A stretch of DNA of 64,000 bases from Pochonia chlamydosporia 170 (lineage: Eukaryota; Ascomycota; Sordariomycetes; Hypocreales; Clavicipitaceae): contig NC_035790.1 in the NCBI RefSeq assembly GCF_001653235.2, positions 2,542,001 to 2,606,000 on the forward strand. Reading direction: 5' to 3'. The position numbers and the translations under genes are program-made. Shown here one piece after another: positions 23,510 through 33,812 of this stretch. The stretch's first letter is position 1. Every line of letters starts with the position of its first letter. Below the pieces are notes generated by a model, which was not told the DNA's origin, did no database searches, and saw only the letters and a list, made by a program, of their open reading frames with translations.

Positions 23510-24659
23510 CTTTGCGATGTGAAGTTCGTCCCGATGAAAAACTGATGTAAACAAGCGGGGTGCTACAAGGGGTGGCGTTAGCCTACTGTTGGAACGATAG
23601 CGGGAGCGATATTTGGACGGGCGAAAAAAAAAAGGGGGAATAAAGGTTGAAATCGAGTCGGCAAGAGTGCAATTCGAAGTTTTCAAGACGGACAGCTGCG
23701 CAGTGTGAGGGAGGCGGAGAGAGTCTGGCAATACCTTTTTTTTGGTGAGGTCTCACTGACGTGGGTTGTGCTGGGAGACAAACTTGCACAAGGTCGGTCA
23801 GCTAAGATGTTTTGAAAGGCGGCGGGTAATCTGTTGGACCAGGGCAGACCAGAGCGAAAAATTCAATCTCGCGGGCGGGCGGGTTCATGCACGTGATATC
23901 AGTGCATGCGTCTTCCAATCAGGTGCCGCGATTTCCCACAACTTGGGATGAGGTCACCGCTCGAAATATCTGGACGCAATTGAGACTGGCAACACCCACC
24001 ACCACACACGGTGCAGAAGGTCTGGCTCGCAGCAAGTTTTGGTCTTGATCTGCTTGGCACTACTTTACTACGTACGGTATTGTGGCTGGGAAAACTATGG
24101 ACGCTGGGTCAATACTCCTGCTAGCGAGTGGTGTCGCTGGCAATGCATTTATAGGCACTCAAGTAGCTGGGCATATCTCAACAGAGGAATGCCTGGCACC
24201 TTTCAGGCATATATGTACGGAGTAGCCTTGCTTAGATAAGGGCCACCTTGCTTTGCTGCCCAGCTGCAAGCTCTTTCTGCACAAGGCACCAACCCCCCGC
24301 CACCTCACGCGATGCCTAAATCCACCCAGTACGAAGCGTGCTGGCATATCTCATCCTTGGCCTTGCACCGAAGCGTTCCAAATGCCCCGTACATGACAAA
24401 CAACCGCCCTTCAGGCGCTGCTGTTCAATGCCCAACACGACCTCTGTTTGACGATTGATGACAAAGCGACCTGATGTTGCCTGCGCCAGTGTCGAGGTGT
24501 GATGGGTGCCTAACTCACCAATCCTGAGATGCCATGCCCATTATCATCATTTGATGTGCGTCCATCCATCGACGCTCGCGTGTCTGTGCTTTTTTTGGCA
24601 AACAACAGCCAATATTTGTAATCGCGTGCAGTAGACTGTACACCGTATCATGTTAGTCA
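23510..24659. other. Intergenic region upstream of Ran
   Basis: Promoter side of GSP1 and 3' flank of NAS2, both on the minus strand. A purine tract (A10 followed by G5) lies near 23626-23640 and CCAGAC-like copies near 23838-23856. No gene recognised. Confidence 0.5.
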
Positions 24660-25531
24660 TTATAACGGGAGAATGTGACACCCGAGCATGCCACGGCCGC
24701 CCCAGTTTCGGGTAGGCGTCAGAGTCAGGCGCAATTCCTGCCGTTGAGCCACTCCAGAGGCCCTAGACACCTTGATGAAAACATTTTGCTACAACATGTT
24801 AGAGTTGCTGTGCAGTGCAAGGAGTGACGAGTGTGGAACAACGTACCCCTTCGTTTCCCTGAACACACTCCCCTACTCGCTTAAGATTATCGTGGTTGGA
24901 CTTGTTTACGTAGCCAAAGTTGCGAATCTCGTCACCCTCCTTCAAGCCGGCACGATCTGCAGGACTGCCAGCGGCAACGGTGTTGACCCTTGCAAATGGC
25001 TCATCCAGGGCATCGGCTTGCGAGTCCGGAAGAACAGGAGGAACAGCACTGCCGGCGGCCGGCACAACGTTTTCTGCGCCTTCATCTAGACTTGCGAAAT
25101 GCTCGTGCAGGTGCTTTTCAATATGCTTCATGAGATCCTTGTAGTCGTTTTTGAGCCGGATAATCCGCGCTCTGGTAGTGCGAACTGCTCATCGTCAGCC
25201 GTGCTCCTGGAAGAACAAGATGAAGCCGAGGGCTGCTAGCTCACTCTGTGCAACGTCGATATCAGAACGAGGAAAGCCATCTCGTGTGAGCAGTGGTGTG
25301 TCCATGTTTACGCCGTGCTTTTGGTCCGTTAGTATTCGGCAATGTTTCGCCAAGGTGTATAATTGGGGACAGTTTTACTGAATCGAGAACACCACCAAGA
25401 GCCTTGAGTTCTTCTTCCAAGTCTTGCTTTTTGCGTTGGAGCTCACCAAAGCTTAGATGGGCCGCGTTGCCATTGATGAGCCCGTTACTGGTCGGCCCAG
25501 AGGGAACGGTGGGTGCGTGCAGGGTGTCCAT
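24660..25531 (-). CDS. NAS2: 26S proteasome assembly chaperone Nas2 (p27/PSMD9)
   Basis: Four exons (25531-25379, 25317-25245, 25184-24847, 24788-24660) give 230 residues. Nas2 holds the Rpt5 ATPase during base assembly of the 19S regulatory particle. The N-terminal helical region contains FGELQRKKQDLEEELKAL and the family string MDTPLLTRDGFPRSDIDVAQ. The next exon supplies IRTTRARIIRLKNDYKDLM. A PDZ domain follows (about residues 118-215), including VNTVAAGSPADRAGLKEGDEI. The protein ends with RNWGGRGMLGCHILPL, the Nas2/PSMD9 C-terminal signature. An in-frame ATG at 25546 would add five residues. The last exon was found by continuing the PDZ strand pattern past the 58-nt intron at 24789-24846. 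Confidence 0.93.
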
Positions 25532-25752
25532 GATTGGGAATGCCAAAGTTGATGAAGCAAATGCCGATGATGCAGCTGTAATGCAGTTTGCGATGCCTCG
25601 CTTAGAGAGCTGCGACGCTTCAAACGTTCAACGTTCAAATGTTGCAAGATTGTTGGACAATAGGGTTGATGTTGCGGGGTCTTTAGCTGCCAGTTACTCC
25701 AGTACCGCGTCAGTAGCTTCAAGGCGGGAGAATTTGAAGTTCGAGGGCAGCT

Positions 25753-25768
25753 GTCTGGTCTGGTGGGA
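25753..25768 (+). promoter_or_regulatory. GTCTGGTCTGGTGGGA element
   Basis: Sixteen bases identical to positions 10846-10861 in the RRD1/RRP46 promoter. It lies 222 bases upstream of the NAS2 ATG and in the same orientation relative to the minus-strand gene as the RRD1 copy. Confidence 0.45.
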
Positions 25769-26133
25769 CTCTGACGGCCACTGTCAGTTGAGGTCCACCA
25801 GACCTTGACGTATTGTTGGTGCCTGGAGTTGGTTGCACAGAAGCTGCCATAGCCCGAACTGCCTGCAACAATGACCTGACTGGTCTATAGCTTCATGCTT
25901 CCAACTATACCGTCAGGAGCAAGTCCATTTGCACAGCCCTGTATGCACCACATATCAATGCATATCCATGGAATGTGAAATATTTGATTCACTGACTAAT
26001 TTGATCTGTCACATTATTGTGCTGATTTAATTAATTTGGTACAAGTGAAATCCTTTGTCCTGCTGTATATGTGGTTTGGGAGAGAGTACACTGCTGAAAA
26101 CCAGTTGCATGTGACCTTGGAACTTGGAAGTGA

Positions 26134-26153
26134 GGTCTGGTCCGGTCCGGTGG
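26134..26153 (+). promoter_or_regulatory. Degenerate GGTCTGGTCCGGTCCGG element
   Basis: Three tandem GGTCYG units about 160 bases upstream of the PWI gene ATG, related to the element at 25753. Confidence 0.35.
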
Positions 26154-26310
26154 CTGTTGACCAGGCCCACCCTGGTCCGTGCACAATCACTAGAACTTCC
26201 ACTACCGACAACAGCCAGACAGACAGACGTCACTTTTCAGAGGTTGGATTCTTTTTTCGATCGTCAGGTCCTCCCATCATCGCGCAATTGGCAGCGCGAT
26301 ACCTTGCACC

Positions 26311-27722
26311 ATGGCGTCAAAGGTGGACGCGCGACTTTTAAAGTCGACCAAATTCCCCGCTGAGTTCAATCAAAAGGTCGACATGCAAAAGGTCAACCTG
26401 CAAGTCATGAAGAAGTAAGCTCCCAAGCCCTCAAAGCTCCAGATCGTAAGTCGCGACACGGCTAACCCCCCATGTTTGACAAGGTGGATTGCGAACAAAA
26501 TTTCCGATATCCTGGGAAACGAAGACGATGTTGTCATTGAGCTCTGCTTTGGTCTCATCGAGGGAACACGCTATGTGAGTGTGGACAATGGATGGCCGGT
26601 GCTACAAGTAATCTTGTCTGACTTTCCATTTTGCAGCCCGACATCAAGTCTCTCCAGATTCAACTTACCGGTTTTCTGGACAAAGATACGGCACCTTTTT
26701 GCAAAGACTTATGGAAGCTACTGCTGAGCGCTCAAAGTAGCCCTCAGGGTGTGCCCAAGGAGCTTCTCGAGGCGAAAAAGCTGGAACTGATGCAGGAGAA
26801 GGTGCGGACAGAGACTACGACAGTCAAACTTTTCCAGAGGCTGTCAGCTGCTAACCGACTTTGCTTTTAGAGAGACGCCGATAAAGCAGCGGATGACGCT
26901 CGCAGACGTCGCGATGATTTCGATCGCAGGGACCGCCAAGTTTCAGACATGAAGGAGAGAGACCGACGGGACAGGCAGAACAATCGAAGTGATACGTGGC
27001 AGGGCCGACGCGGAAACCAAAACTTTGATAATCGCAACAGAAGATCGGAGCCCCAAAGCCGCGGCTCACGAGATCAATATGGTCGTGACCGCGACAGGTA
27101 TATCCCGAATGAGCGGCAGGGACGCGGGAGGGAGCAAGACAGTCGACGCCGTCGACCACATTCACCCTCGCCAGATGAATCGTCACGTTCGAGATCGCGT
27201 GATAGGAGTGCATCAGCCAGTAGCAATGGGTCGAGAACGCCTCCACGCCGGAGAACCTCGCCGCCAAGACATCGCGGAGGTCGGAAGCGATCAAGGTCGC
27301 CAAGAGGAGATGCATACCGCCCCAAACACGGCCGACGTCGTTCCAGTTCTACCCGTGAATCCCGCTCCGTGTCATCGGGTCGAAGCTCGCCCGCACCAAA
27401 GCGAAGGAGGGGGGAATCAGAATCACGAAGCAGATCACCACCAAGGCGGAGGCGCAAATCACCATCATCTGGATCAAGCAGTCGGTCCCGGTCTCGCAGT
27501 CGTGACAGAAGCTCTCCGGCAAGAAGGCGCCATAGGCGTAGGCACAGCAATGACAGCGAAGAGTCAGACGGTCACCGGAGGGATGCAGACAGGGACCGGG
27601 GAAGAAGTGGCCGCGGCAAAGAACGGGATACGGGTCGACGACGAAATAGCTCATCTGCTTCTTCAACCTCAAGACGTGGGAAACCAGCAGACGATTCGGA
27701 AAATGAGCGGCGCTCGTCATGA
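26311..27722 (+). CDS. PWI-domain RS-rich splicing factor (SRm160/SRRM1-like)
   Basis: Four exons (26311-26414, 26484-26574, 26637-26801, 26871-27722) give 403 residues. The PWI domain covers about residues 15-105: after MASKVDARLLKSTKFPAEF comes VNLQVMKKWIANKISDILG. It continues with EDDVVIELCFGLIEG, PDIKSLQIQLTGFLD and WKLLLSAQ. PWI domains bind nucleic acid and mark SRm160-type splicing coactivators. Then come a charged RRRRDDFDRRDRQ linker and a long RS/SR and RD-repeat region to the C-terminus. The third intron has a clear GCTGCTAACC branch point and TTTTAG acceptor. Because RS codons are open in other frames, a 263-codon ORF in the +1 frame (26989-27780) overlaps it and is a shadow. Confidence 0.9.
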
Positions 27723-28387
27723 TCAGACTCGAGCGAGGCATGCGGGAAAGACATCATTCGTCTGTTGGCCGGTAAGGTAGGCTCACATGTTGCCTGAAGG
27801 CTTCTGTCAACGAAGCGCGGCACAGCGAACCGAATGAAGCGGGTGGACGACGTCTGGTATCTAATTGGAGCCAGAATTTTTAGGGCATTTTGCTTACGCT
27901 GACCTTGAATACGCTCAGCCATATTTGATGCCAAAATAGTTTCTCAGCCAGAACCAGATGACTTGGTATATTCGGTGGCGGCCTTCGATGTTGGAAGATG
28001 CAGGCGACCATGCCATTTCTTACATCAGAAATTAAGCGATACGGGCTACGATAGAAGTAATAGAACATAAAAAAACTATTCAATTGACACTTTCATCGTC
28101 TATGGAATACATCTGTCGTGTTATGTTTAAAGTGATCGCTGATTGCACTTTCACAGGCCACAGCAAGAGCCGGCGGGTCAGCCTGACCAGGCTATCGTAG
28201 TCTCCACCAATGTCGCGTTTTCAAGATTCAAGGTGGGCTACCTCATACCATACACCTCAACTACAAGCCCATCGCAACAATCCTCTCCGTGCAATTTTCG
28301 CATCAAAAACACCACTCGCATTGCATCTACACCACTCAATCGATCTATTCGTACGATTTCACACCCACACAACCCAACGCGCCACAT
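27723..28387. other. Intergenic region upstream of EAF6
   Basis: 3' flank of the PWI gene and promoter of EAF6. AT-rich around 28050-28085; the last 150 bases are CA-rich, typical of a fungal 5' leader. No gene recognised. Confidence 0.5.
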
Positions 28388-29030
28388 ATGGCGGACAACA
28401 AACAGGCCGGCCAAGGGCCTCTGCCCACCCTGGCCGAATACAAAAAGTCCCAAGCCCGAGTGCGCGAGCTCATCGAGAAGCGAAGAATCCTCGACAAGCG
28501 TCTGGTATGTCCTCCTAACGCCTCTACAAAGCACCAGGCATGAAAATCACTGACGGAAACCGCAGAACCAAGTCGAAGACAACATCGTCTCCAAAGAGGC
28601 AGCCTATCTCGAAAGCACACCGAGCGGAAACATCATCACCGGCTTCGACAACTACATGAAGGGGACGAGCGGAGCGGCCGCACAAAGACGTAAAGCTGGA
28701 CCAGCGGATCAAAACCGCGTCTTTTCCAAATCGTCTATTTCGTACAGACCGAACAACGGGGTAGGTTTACGGCAGGCCTTGTCAGTGGGGACACTGTTGC
28801 TAATGATGGGGGTGTGTTAGGATTCGACGCCCGGGTCGACGCCGGCGTCGCACGCTCCGACACCTATATCTGCTACGTTTAGGGATAACGGGACGCCGTC
28901 GTCGGCGACAGGGACGAAGAATAATAAGAAGAAGAAGGCGGCAGCTGTGGTGGCGGATAAGGAGGTCGAGGATAGTGAGGGCGATGGGGGGAATAAGAAG
29001 AGGACGAATTTTGGGGCCTCGAGAAAGTGA
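28388..29030 (+). CDS. EAF6: NuA4 histone acetyltransferase subunit Eaf6
   Basis: Three exons (28388-28504, 28566-28760, 28821-29030) give 173 residues. Eaf6 belongs to the NuA4 and NuA3 histone acetyltransferase complexes. The N-terminal half has the family helix LPTLAEYKKSQARVRELIEK, continuing into the coiled coil RRILDKRLNQVEDNIVSKEAAYL. The NuA4-subunit motif GNIITGFDNYMKG follows. The rest is basic and Ser/Pro/Thr-rich, and ends in alternating Lys and acidic clusters. Introns are 61 and 60 nt. Identification rests on the coiled coil plus the GNI.GFDNY motif, which is distinctive for Eaf6. Confidence 0.93.
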
Positions 29031-29906
29031 AGGATTTGGGAGATGTTTTTGTTTATGGAGTTTGGGAAGTGTTAGCATGTATTGGGTTTGGTTTGGGAGA
29101 TATTGGCGTTGGAGTTGGTAAGCTATCTAGAATAGATGGTGTACATTGGAGGATACCACAATTTAGGAAATGGACAATTGACGACATAATGGGCAGTGGT
29201 ATTGACAACAGAGGAGAAGAGTGTGCGATATAAATTCCGGACTATTGGCGTTCAATACGTAAAGTACTTTCAATGTTGGTTGAAGGTCAACAGGGTACAG
29301 TAGCCAGTGGAGATGGCGCTTGCAAGGGCCGACCGAGGACCTGCATCAGCTTCCATATTTGGATGGCTGATGGCGGCAAGCAACGGTGGGCATTGAACAA
29401 GGAACAATTCAACTCGGACACTACGCAATGGCAAATGGCAAATGACCACTGTCCACTGACCAATCTACACTCCAAGCCCATATTACAATCTCGGACATGC
29501 TGTCTCTTCTCCTCACCAAACATAAACATGGCTTGTCGATGCGGGGTTCCAGGGAATCCCAGACGCGGGGTCTGCCCAAACTTTCGACATGGAGGTCTGG
29601 AGTACCACGCAGTGCGACTAGAGTACGAGCTTGGTACGTCCATGTATCAATCAATTGATCAATTTGGAAGGTCTCTTTGGAGTCGTGGGGCCAATGCTCA
29701 CTTTGCTCACCTTGGGCTGTCAAATGCTTAGCCAGACTGGGCCATAGAGGTTGCTCATGTGGATGCCGCATACGTAAAGAGAATCCCCCATGGACAAGAC
29801 AGTCTACATTTCAATGTCGTGACACCCAGGATTTGCCCTTTTTATTTTTCTCTCTCTCCTTCATGTGTCATGGTATGCTCCATCGACGAGGAACCAGCTG
29901 CCCAGA
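29031..29906. other. Intergenic region upstream of the S9 peptidase gene
   Basis: EAF6 3' flank and promoter of the downstream peptidase. The last 80 bases contain TTTTTATTTTTCTCTCTCTCC, a pyrimidine tract common just upstream of fungal transcription starts. No gene recognised. Confidence 0.5.
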
Positions 29907-32316
29907 ATGACCGTCCACGCTGCTCGCTTCACCCCAGAGGTGCTTCTCTCGGCCCCGCGCCGATCAACTGGTGTTCCCAACTCGACCGGTGAGCTCGTGC
30001 TATACACCGTATGTTGTCATCTGTGCTTCTTTTTCTTGCAATTGTCGTCCTCCAAGTGTGTTTGAGGCCTCATGGAATCGCTGGACTCTGTCCTCAGCTT
30101 GGCTGACTGAATTGGTCAAATCTAGGTTTCCGTCTACTCCTTCGAGACGCACTCCAAGTCTTCGCAGATTCGAGTCCTCAACATCAAAGAAGGCACTTCT
30201 CACCTCGTGTCTGAGGATTCTGGCGCCAGCGATCCCGTATGGATTGGCGAAAAGGAGATTTTGTACCTCAAGGGTGGTGACAATGGCTGTACCATGATTA
30301 TGACCCAGCGAGTGCAAGAAGATTCCGAGTAGGTCGCCCAATGGCCATCTCTAGGCAGAGTGAACTAACGTTCGTCTTGTACAGACCCCAAATGGTCCAC
30401 TATCTTGCGGGAAATATATCAAGTCCCAAAACCAAAGTCCTGTCAAGCGAGAAAGTCGCTGTTTGCTTCGCCGGACTAACCACCCCCAAGGGAGAGTTGT
30501 ACTGGCCGCCTGCCGACCACAAGTCACACGACTCGGCCAAGATTTACACCTCGCTTTTCGTTCGCCACTGGGATAACTGGAATACCGCCAATGAAAATTC
30601 GCTATGGTACGGCCAATTGGCCAAGATGGACGGCAAATGGGCCCTGGAAAGCCCTGGCTTGACCAACCTCTTGGCCGGCACCGACCTCAAGTCTCCTGTC
30701 CCTCCCTTTGGCGGCTCTGGCGATTTTGACATTTCTGCAAACGGCATCTGCTTTGTCGCCAAGGACCCAGAGATCAACCCGGCGAGGTACACCAAGACTG
30801 ATCTCTACTATGTGCCCATCAAGTCGTATATCGAGAAGCCGTCTGCGCCGCAAATTGTCAAGACTGGCAACCTGGTCGGCTACAGCATAACACCCACCTT
30901 CAACAAGGATGGCAAAAAGATTGCCTTTGCTCGCATGAAGAATATCCAGTACGAAGCTGACAAGACTAGGCTCCTGGTCATTCCCGACGTGACGGACCTC
31001 AGCAATGTTCAAGAGTTTTACAAGACCAGCGACGGTGAGGGTGGTTGGGACTTGAAGCCCGACTGGATTACCTGGAGCCACGACGAAAAGGAGTTGTTTG
31101 TTGGCGCAGAAAAGCATGGACGAGTCGTGCTCTGGAAGCTCCCGTCGTCTCCCGCCGATGCCAAAGATCTGCCCACGCCACTTCACCACGACGGTAGCGT
31201 CAGTGATGCCAAGTTATTGGGAGACGGCCCTTCGTTGCTCATCAGCTCCAAGTCTCGCATCGAGAGCTCCCTTTACACCGTGTTGGACCCCACCTCTGGT
31301 TCAGTTACCGAGCTGTCCTCGAGCTCCAAGAATGGCAAGTCCTTTGGCCTCAACAACTCGATGCGCGACGATCTTTGGTATCGTGGCTCCCTGGGGTATG
31401 ATGTACACGCTCTTGTGACGAAACCATCCGACTTTGACCCGTCAAAGAAGTATCCTTTGGCTTTCCTAATCCATGGTGGCCCTCAAGGTGCTTGGATGGA
31501 TGATTGGAGCACGCGGTGGAACCCAGCCATTTTTGCCGAGCAGGGTTACGTTGTCGTCTCCCCCAACCCAACTGGCAGCACTGGGTATGGGCAGAAGCAC
31601 ACCGATGCCATTAAGTGCAACTGGGGCGGCAACCCCTACGAAGATCTTGTGCTGTGCTTTGAGCACTTGGAGAAGAATGTAGAGTACATTGATACGTCGC
31701 GATCCGTGGCCCTTGGAGCTTCATATGGAGGCTACATGATCAGTAAGTCCCGACATATAGAGCAGGAGAATGCCAACTAACCGCCGCTCTAGACTGGATC
31801 CAAGGCCAGCCCTTGGGGCGCAAGTTCAAGGCTCTCGTGTGCCACGACGGTGTCTTTTCCACCCAAAACCAGTGGTCCACCGAGGAGCTCTTCTTCCCCG
31901 AGCACGATTTTGGTGGCACGTTGTGGGAGCACCGTGAGACCTATGCCAAATGGGACCCATCACTGCATTGCCAGAACTGGGAGACTCCAATGCTGGTAAG
32001 TGAAGCTGCTGACAAAATTGTGTACCGCAGGCTGACCGACTGTAATAGGTGTTGCACAACGAGTTGGATTATAGGCTGCCGATTTCCGAAGGGCTGGCCA
32101 TGTTTAACGTTTTGCAGGCCCGAAATATTCCTAGCAAGCTTGTATCGTTCCCCGATGAGAACCACGTGAGTTGAATCTGGTACTTGATATGATTTGTGTG
32201 ATTTACTAACCCGACCTCAGTGGACAATCAAGCCTGAGAACTCGTTGGTGTGGCATAGGGAAGTGTTGGGCTTTATCAACAAGTATAGTGGAATTGCTGG
32301 CAAGGGCTCTGCGTAG
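29907..32316 (+). CDS. Prolyl oligopeptidase-family S9 peptidase, dipeptidyl-peptidase V type
   Basis: Six exons (29907-30008, 30126-30328, 30385-31742, 31793-31995, 32049-32165, 32221-32316) give 692 residues. An N-terminal beta-propeller (to about 430) is followed by the alpha/beta hydrolase domain. The predicted triad is Ser548 in GASYGGYM, Asp629 in NELDYRLP and His661 in PDENH. An HGGPQG oxyanion segment and GSTGYGQ also fit. It matches fungal DPP V, which releases X-Ala dipeptides and is normally secreted. This copy starts [19 protein letters not shown] with no hydrophobic signal sequence, so an intracellular location is inferred. The triad serine lies just before an intron, and the Asp and His share exon 5. 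Start chosen because it places the LLSAPRR family motif in frame; a missed upstream signal exon is possible but not seen. Confidence 0.9.
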
Positions 32317-32755
32317 GACTCATGTGTACGTGAAGAAACATAATCATGAGACATTAGGAAAGATTGAATATATGAATATGAAATAAATACATTAAGTTTG
32401 AGTGCGTGACTTGTTCCTCGTGTGCTAGGAAGGCAAAGTGCGAACAACGCATATCACACTGTTAGCACTGTATAGACTGGAAACCTGAGCTGCTTGAACT
32501 CTTCTGCCAAATCACACCTCCAAAGTCCATGCGACACCAATCCCACAACAGCACACAACAGCACACGAACCGCAGCAGCACTCAAATCCCCAGTAGCGAA
32601 ACCACCGAACATGCGCTGTGCTCCAAAACTGCGAAATAGCCGATGAGGTCCTCGATTGCGACACCGTCGGTACGAGCAGCAGCACCGCAAAGCTCACAAG
32701 CCCAAACCAACCCCGACCTTCACCATCTGCTTGCTCTCGTTTGCACATTTTCACA
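32317..32755. other. Intergenic region upstream of the TAF3-like gene
   Basis: 3' flank of the peptidase gene and promoter of the next gene in tandem. CA-rich leader before 32756. Nothing else recognisable. Confidence 0.5.
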
Positions 32756-33465
32756 ATGACGACACAAGCAGCCTTCTTCCACGCGCTGCTCCGGCCAGCT
32801 ATTCTCCAGATTCTACGATCGACGGGCTATCACTCTGCGAAACCCTCCGTCGTCGACTCCCTCACAGACATTGCAGCTCGGTACCTCGCCGCGCTGTGTG
32901 AAAAGACAGCCGCACACGCCATACACAACCAAGGCGACGCGGGTGACTACACGATCGTCGACGTGCGGCTTGCCCTCCAAGAAGTGGGCGCATTACTACC
33001 AGAAAAGACGGCCACAGAGCAAGAGTGGCTAGGCACAGAGGACACGACTGGCGTGGATGAATTCATAGAGTGGTTCTCCGGCCAGCGGATGACGGAGTTG
33101 ATGGAGATGGGCATTGGAGATGGGGAGATTGACGCAACTGATTACTTGAACGGTATGGTTTACCGCCCATGATGACTCTTCGGATACTGACGTCTGTAGC
33201 TCTGAAAAAGAAGCACGCCAAAACGGCCGAGGACAGCAAATTCACGGGGACAGTTATTGGCAAACCCCTCGATACGGTGGCCGAAGTCCAAGTCGAAGGC
33301 GGGCCAGTTACCAGTATAAACGAATGGATCTTGCAACGAAGCTCGTTTTCTACGGACACGGCCAACACAAATGGTGATTCGAATCATGATCGAGGGTCAC
33401 CGACGCCGAGTTCAGGGTTGAGTTCCGTGGGGAGTAGACTCGATGATGATATGGATCTATCTTAG
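32756..33465 (+). CDS. Bromodomain-associated histone-fold protein, TAF3-like
   Basis: Two exons (32756-33152, 33200-33465) give 220 residues; the intron is 47 nt. The first 85 residues match the Bromo_TP histone-fold pattern. They run FFHALLRPAILQILRSTGYHSAKPSVVDSL, then a helix LTDIAARYLAALCEKTAAHA, then GDYTIVDVRLALQEVGAL. Such domains occur in TAF3 and TAF8 of TFIID. TAF3 is favoured because the protein continues with a short EFIEWFSG segment and an unstructured Ser-rich tail, but TAF8 cannot be excluded without a search. The C-terminus is acidic (LDDDMDLS). No PHD finger is present, as expected for fungal TAF3. Confidence 0.8.
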
Positions 33466-33812
33466 GGATTTATGGGCGTAATGACGTCGGCCAAAGAGAC
33501 CGAAAGGGGAGTGTGTTGCCGTTCGGGGACTTGGATACCTAAGGGGGAACCGCAAGCCAGCGTGCTAGTGAGTTGTAACTGCTGGTTCTCAGTCTCTAGT
33601 GGATGGACTTTATTCATGCATAGCGCGGAGTTTGGAATGGGGGTGGGACATAGAATACCGCTTTTTTACTTTGTGGAGATGTTGTCAAATGGCTTCGATA
33701 TACTATACAGTTGCGTTCTACGCTTTGATTTTCACTCGCTGTGATGTCCATGGTCAGAAGAGAGTCTGTTATACACGCTGTCTACTATACATTATACTCT
33801 ACATCTTGCATC
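33466..33812. other. Short convergent intergenic region
   Basis: 3' flanks of the TAF3-like gene and of the PPR gene. Contains TA-rich sequence near 33780-33810, suitable for 3'-end formation. No gene. Confidence 0.5.

Larger units (their letters stand above)
25532..26310. promoter_or_regulatory. Divergent promoter between NAS2 and the PWI protein gene
   Basis: A 780-base interval driving NAS2 leftward and the PWI gene rightward. It contains two GTCTGG-type tandem blocks (listed separately) and further single copies. No classical TATA box was seen. The proteasome element GGTGGCAAA was looked for because of NAS2 and not seen. Confidence 0.5.

Noticed and set aside
26989..27780. 263-codon ORF overlapping the PWI/RS gene in another frame
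   Set aside because: RS-rich codons (CGN, AGN, TCN) rarely produce stops in neighbouring frames. The PWI frame is supported by four spliced exons and a domain; this one has neither.
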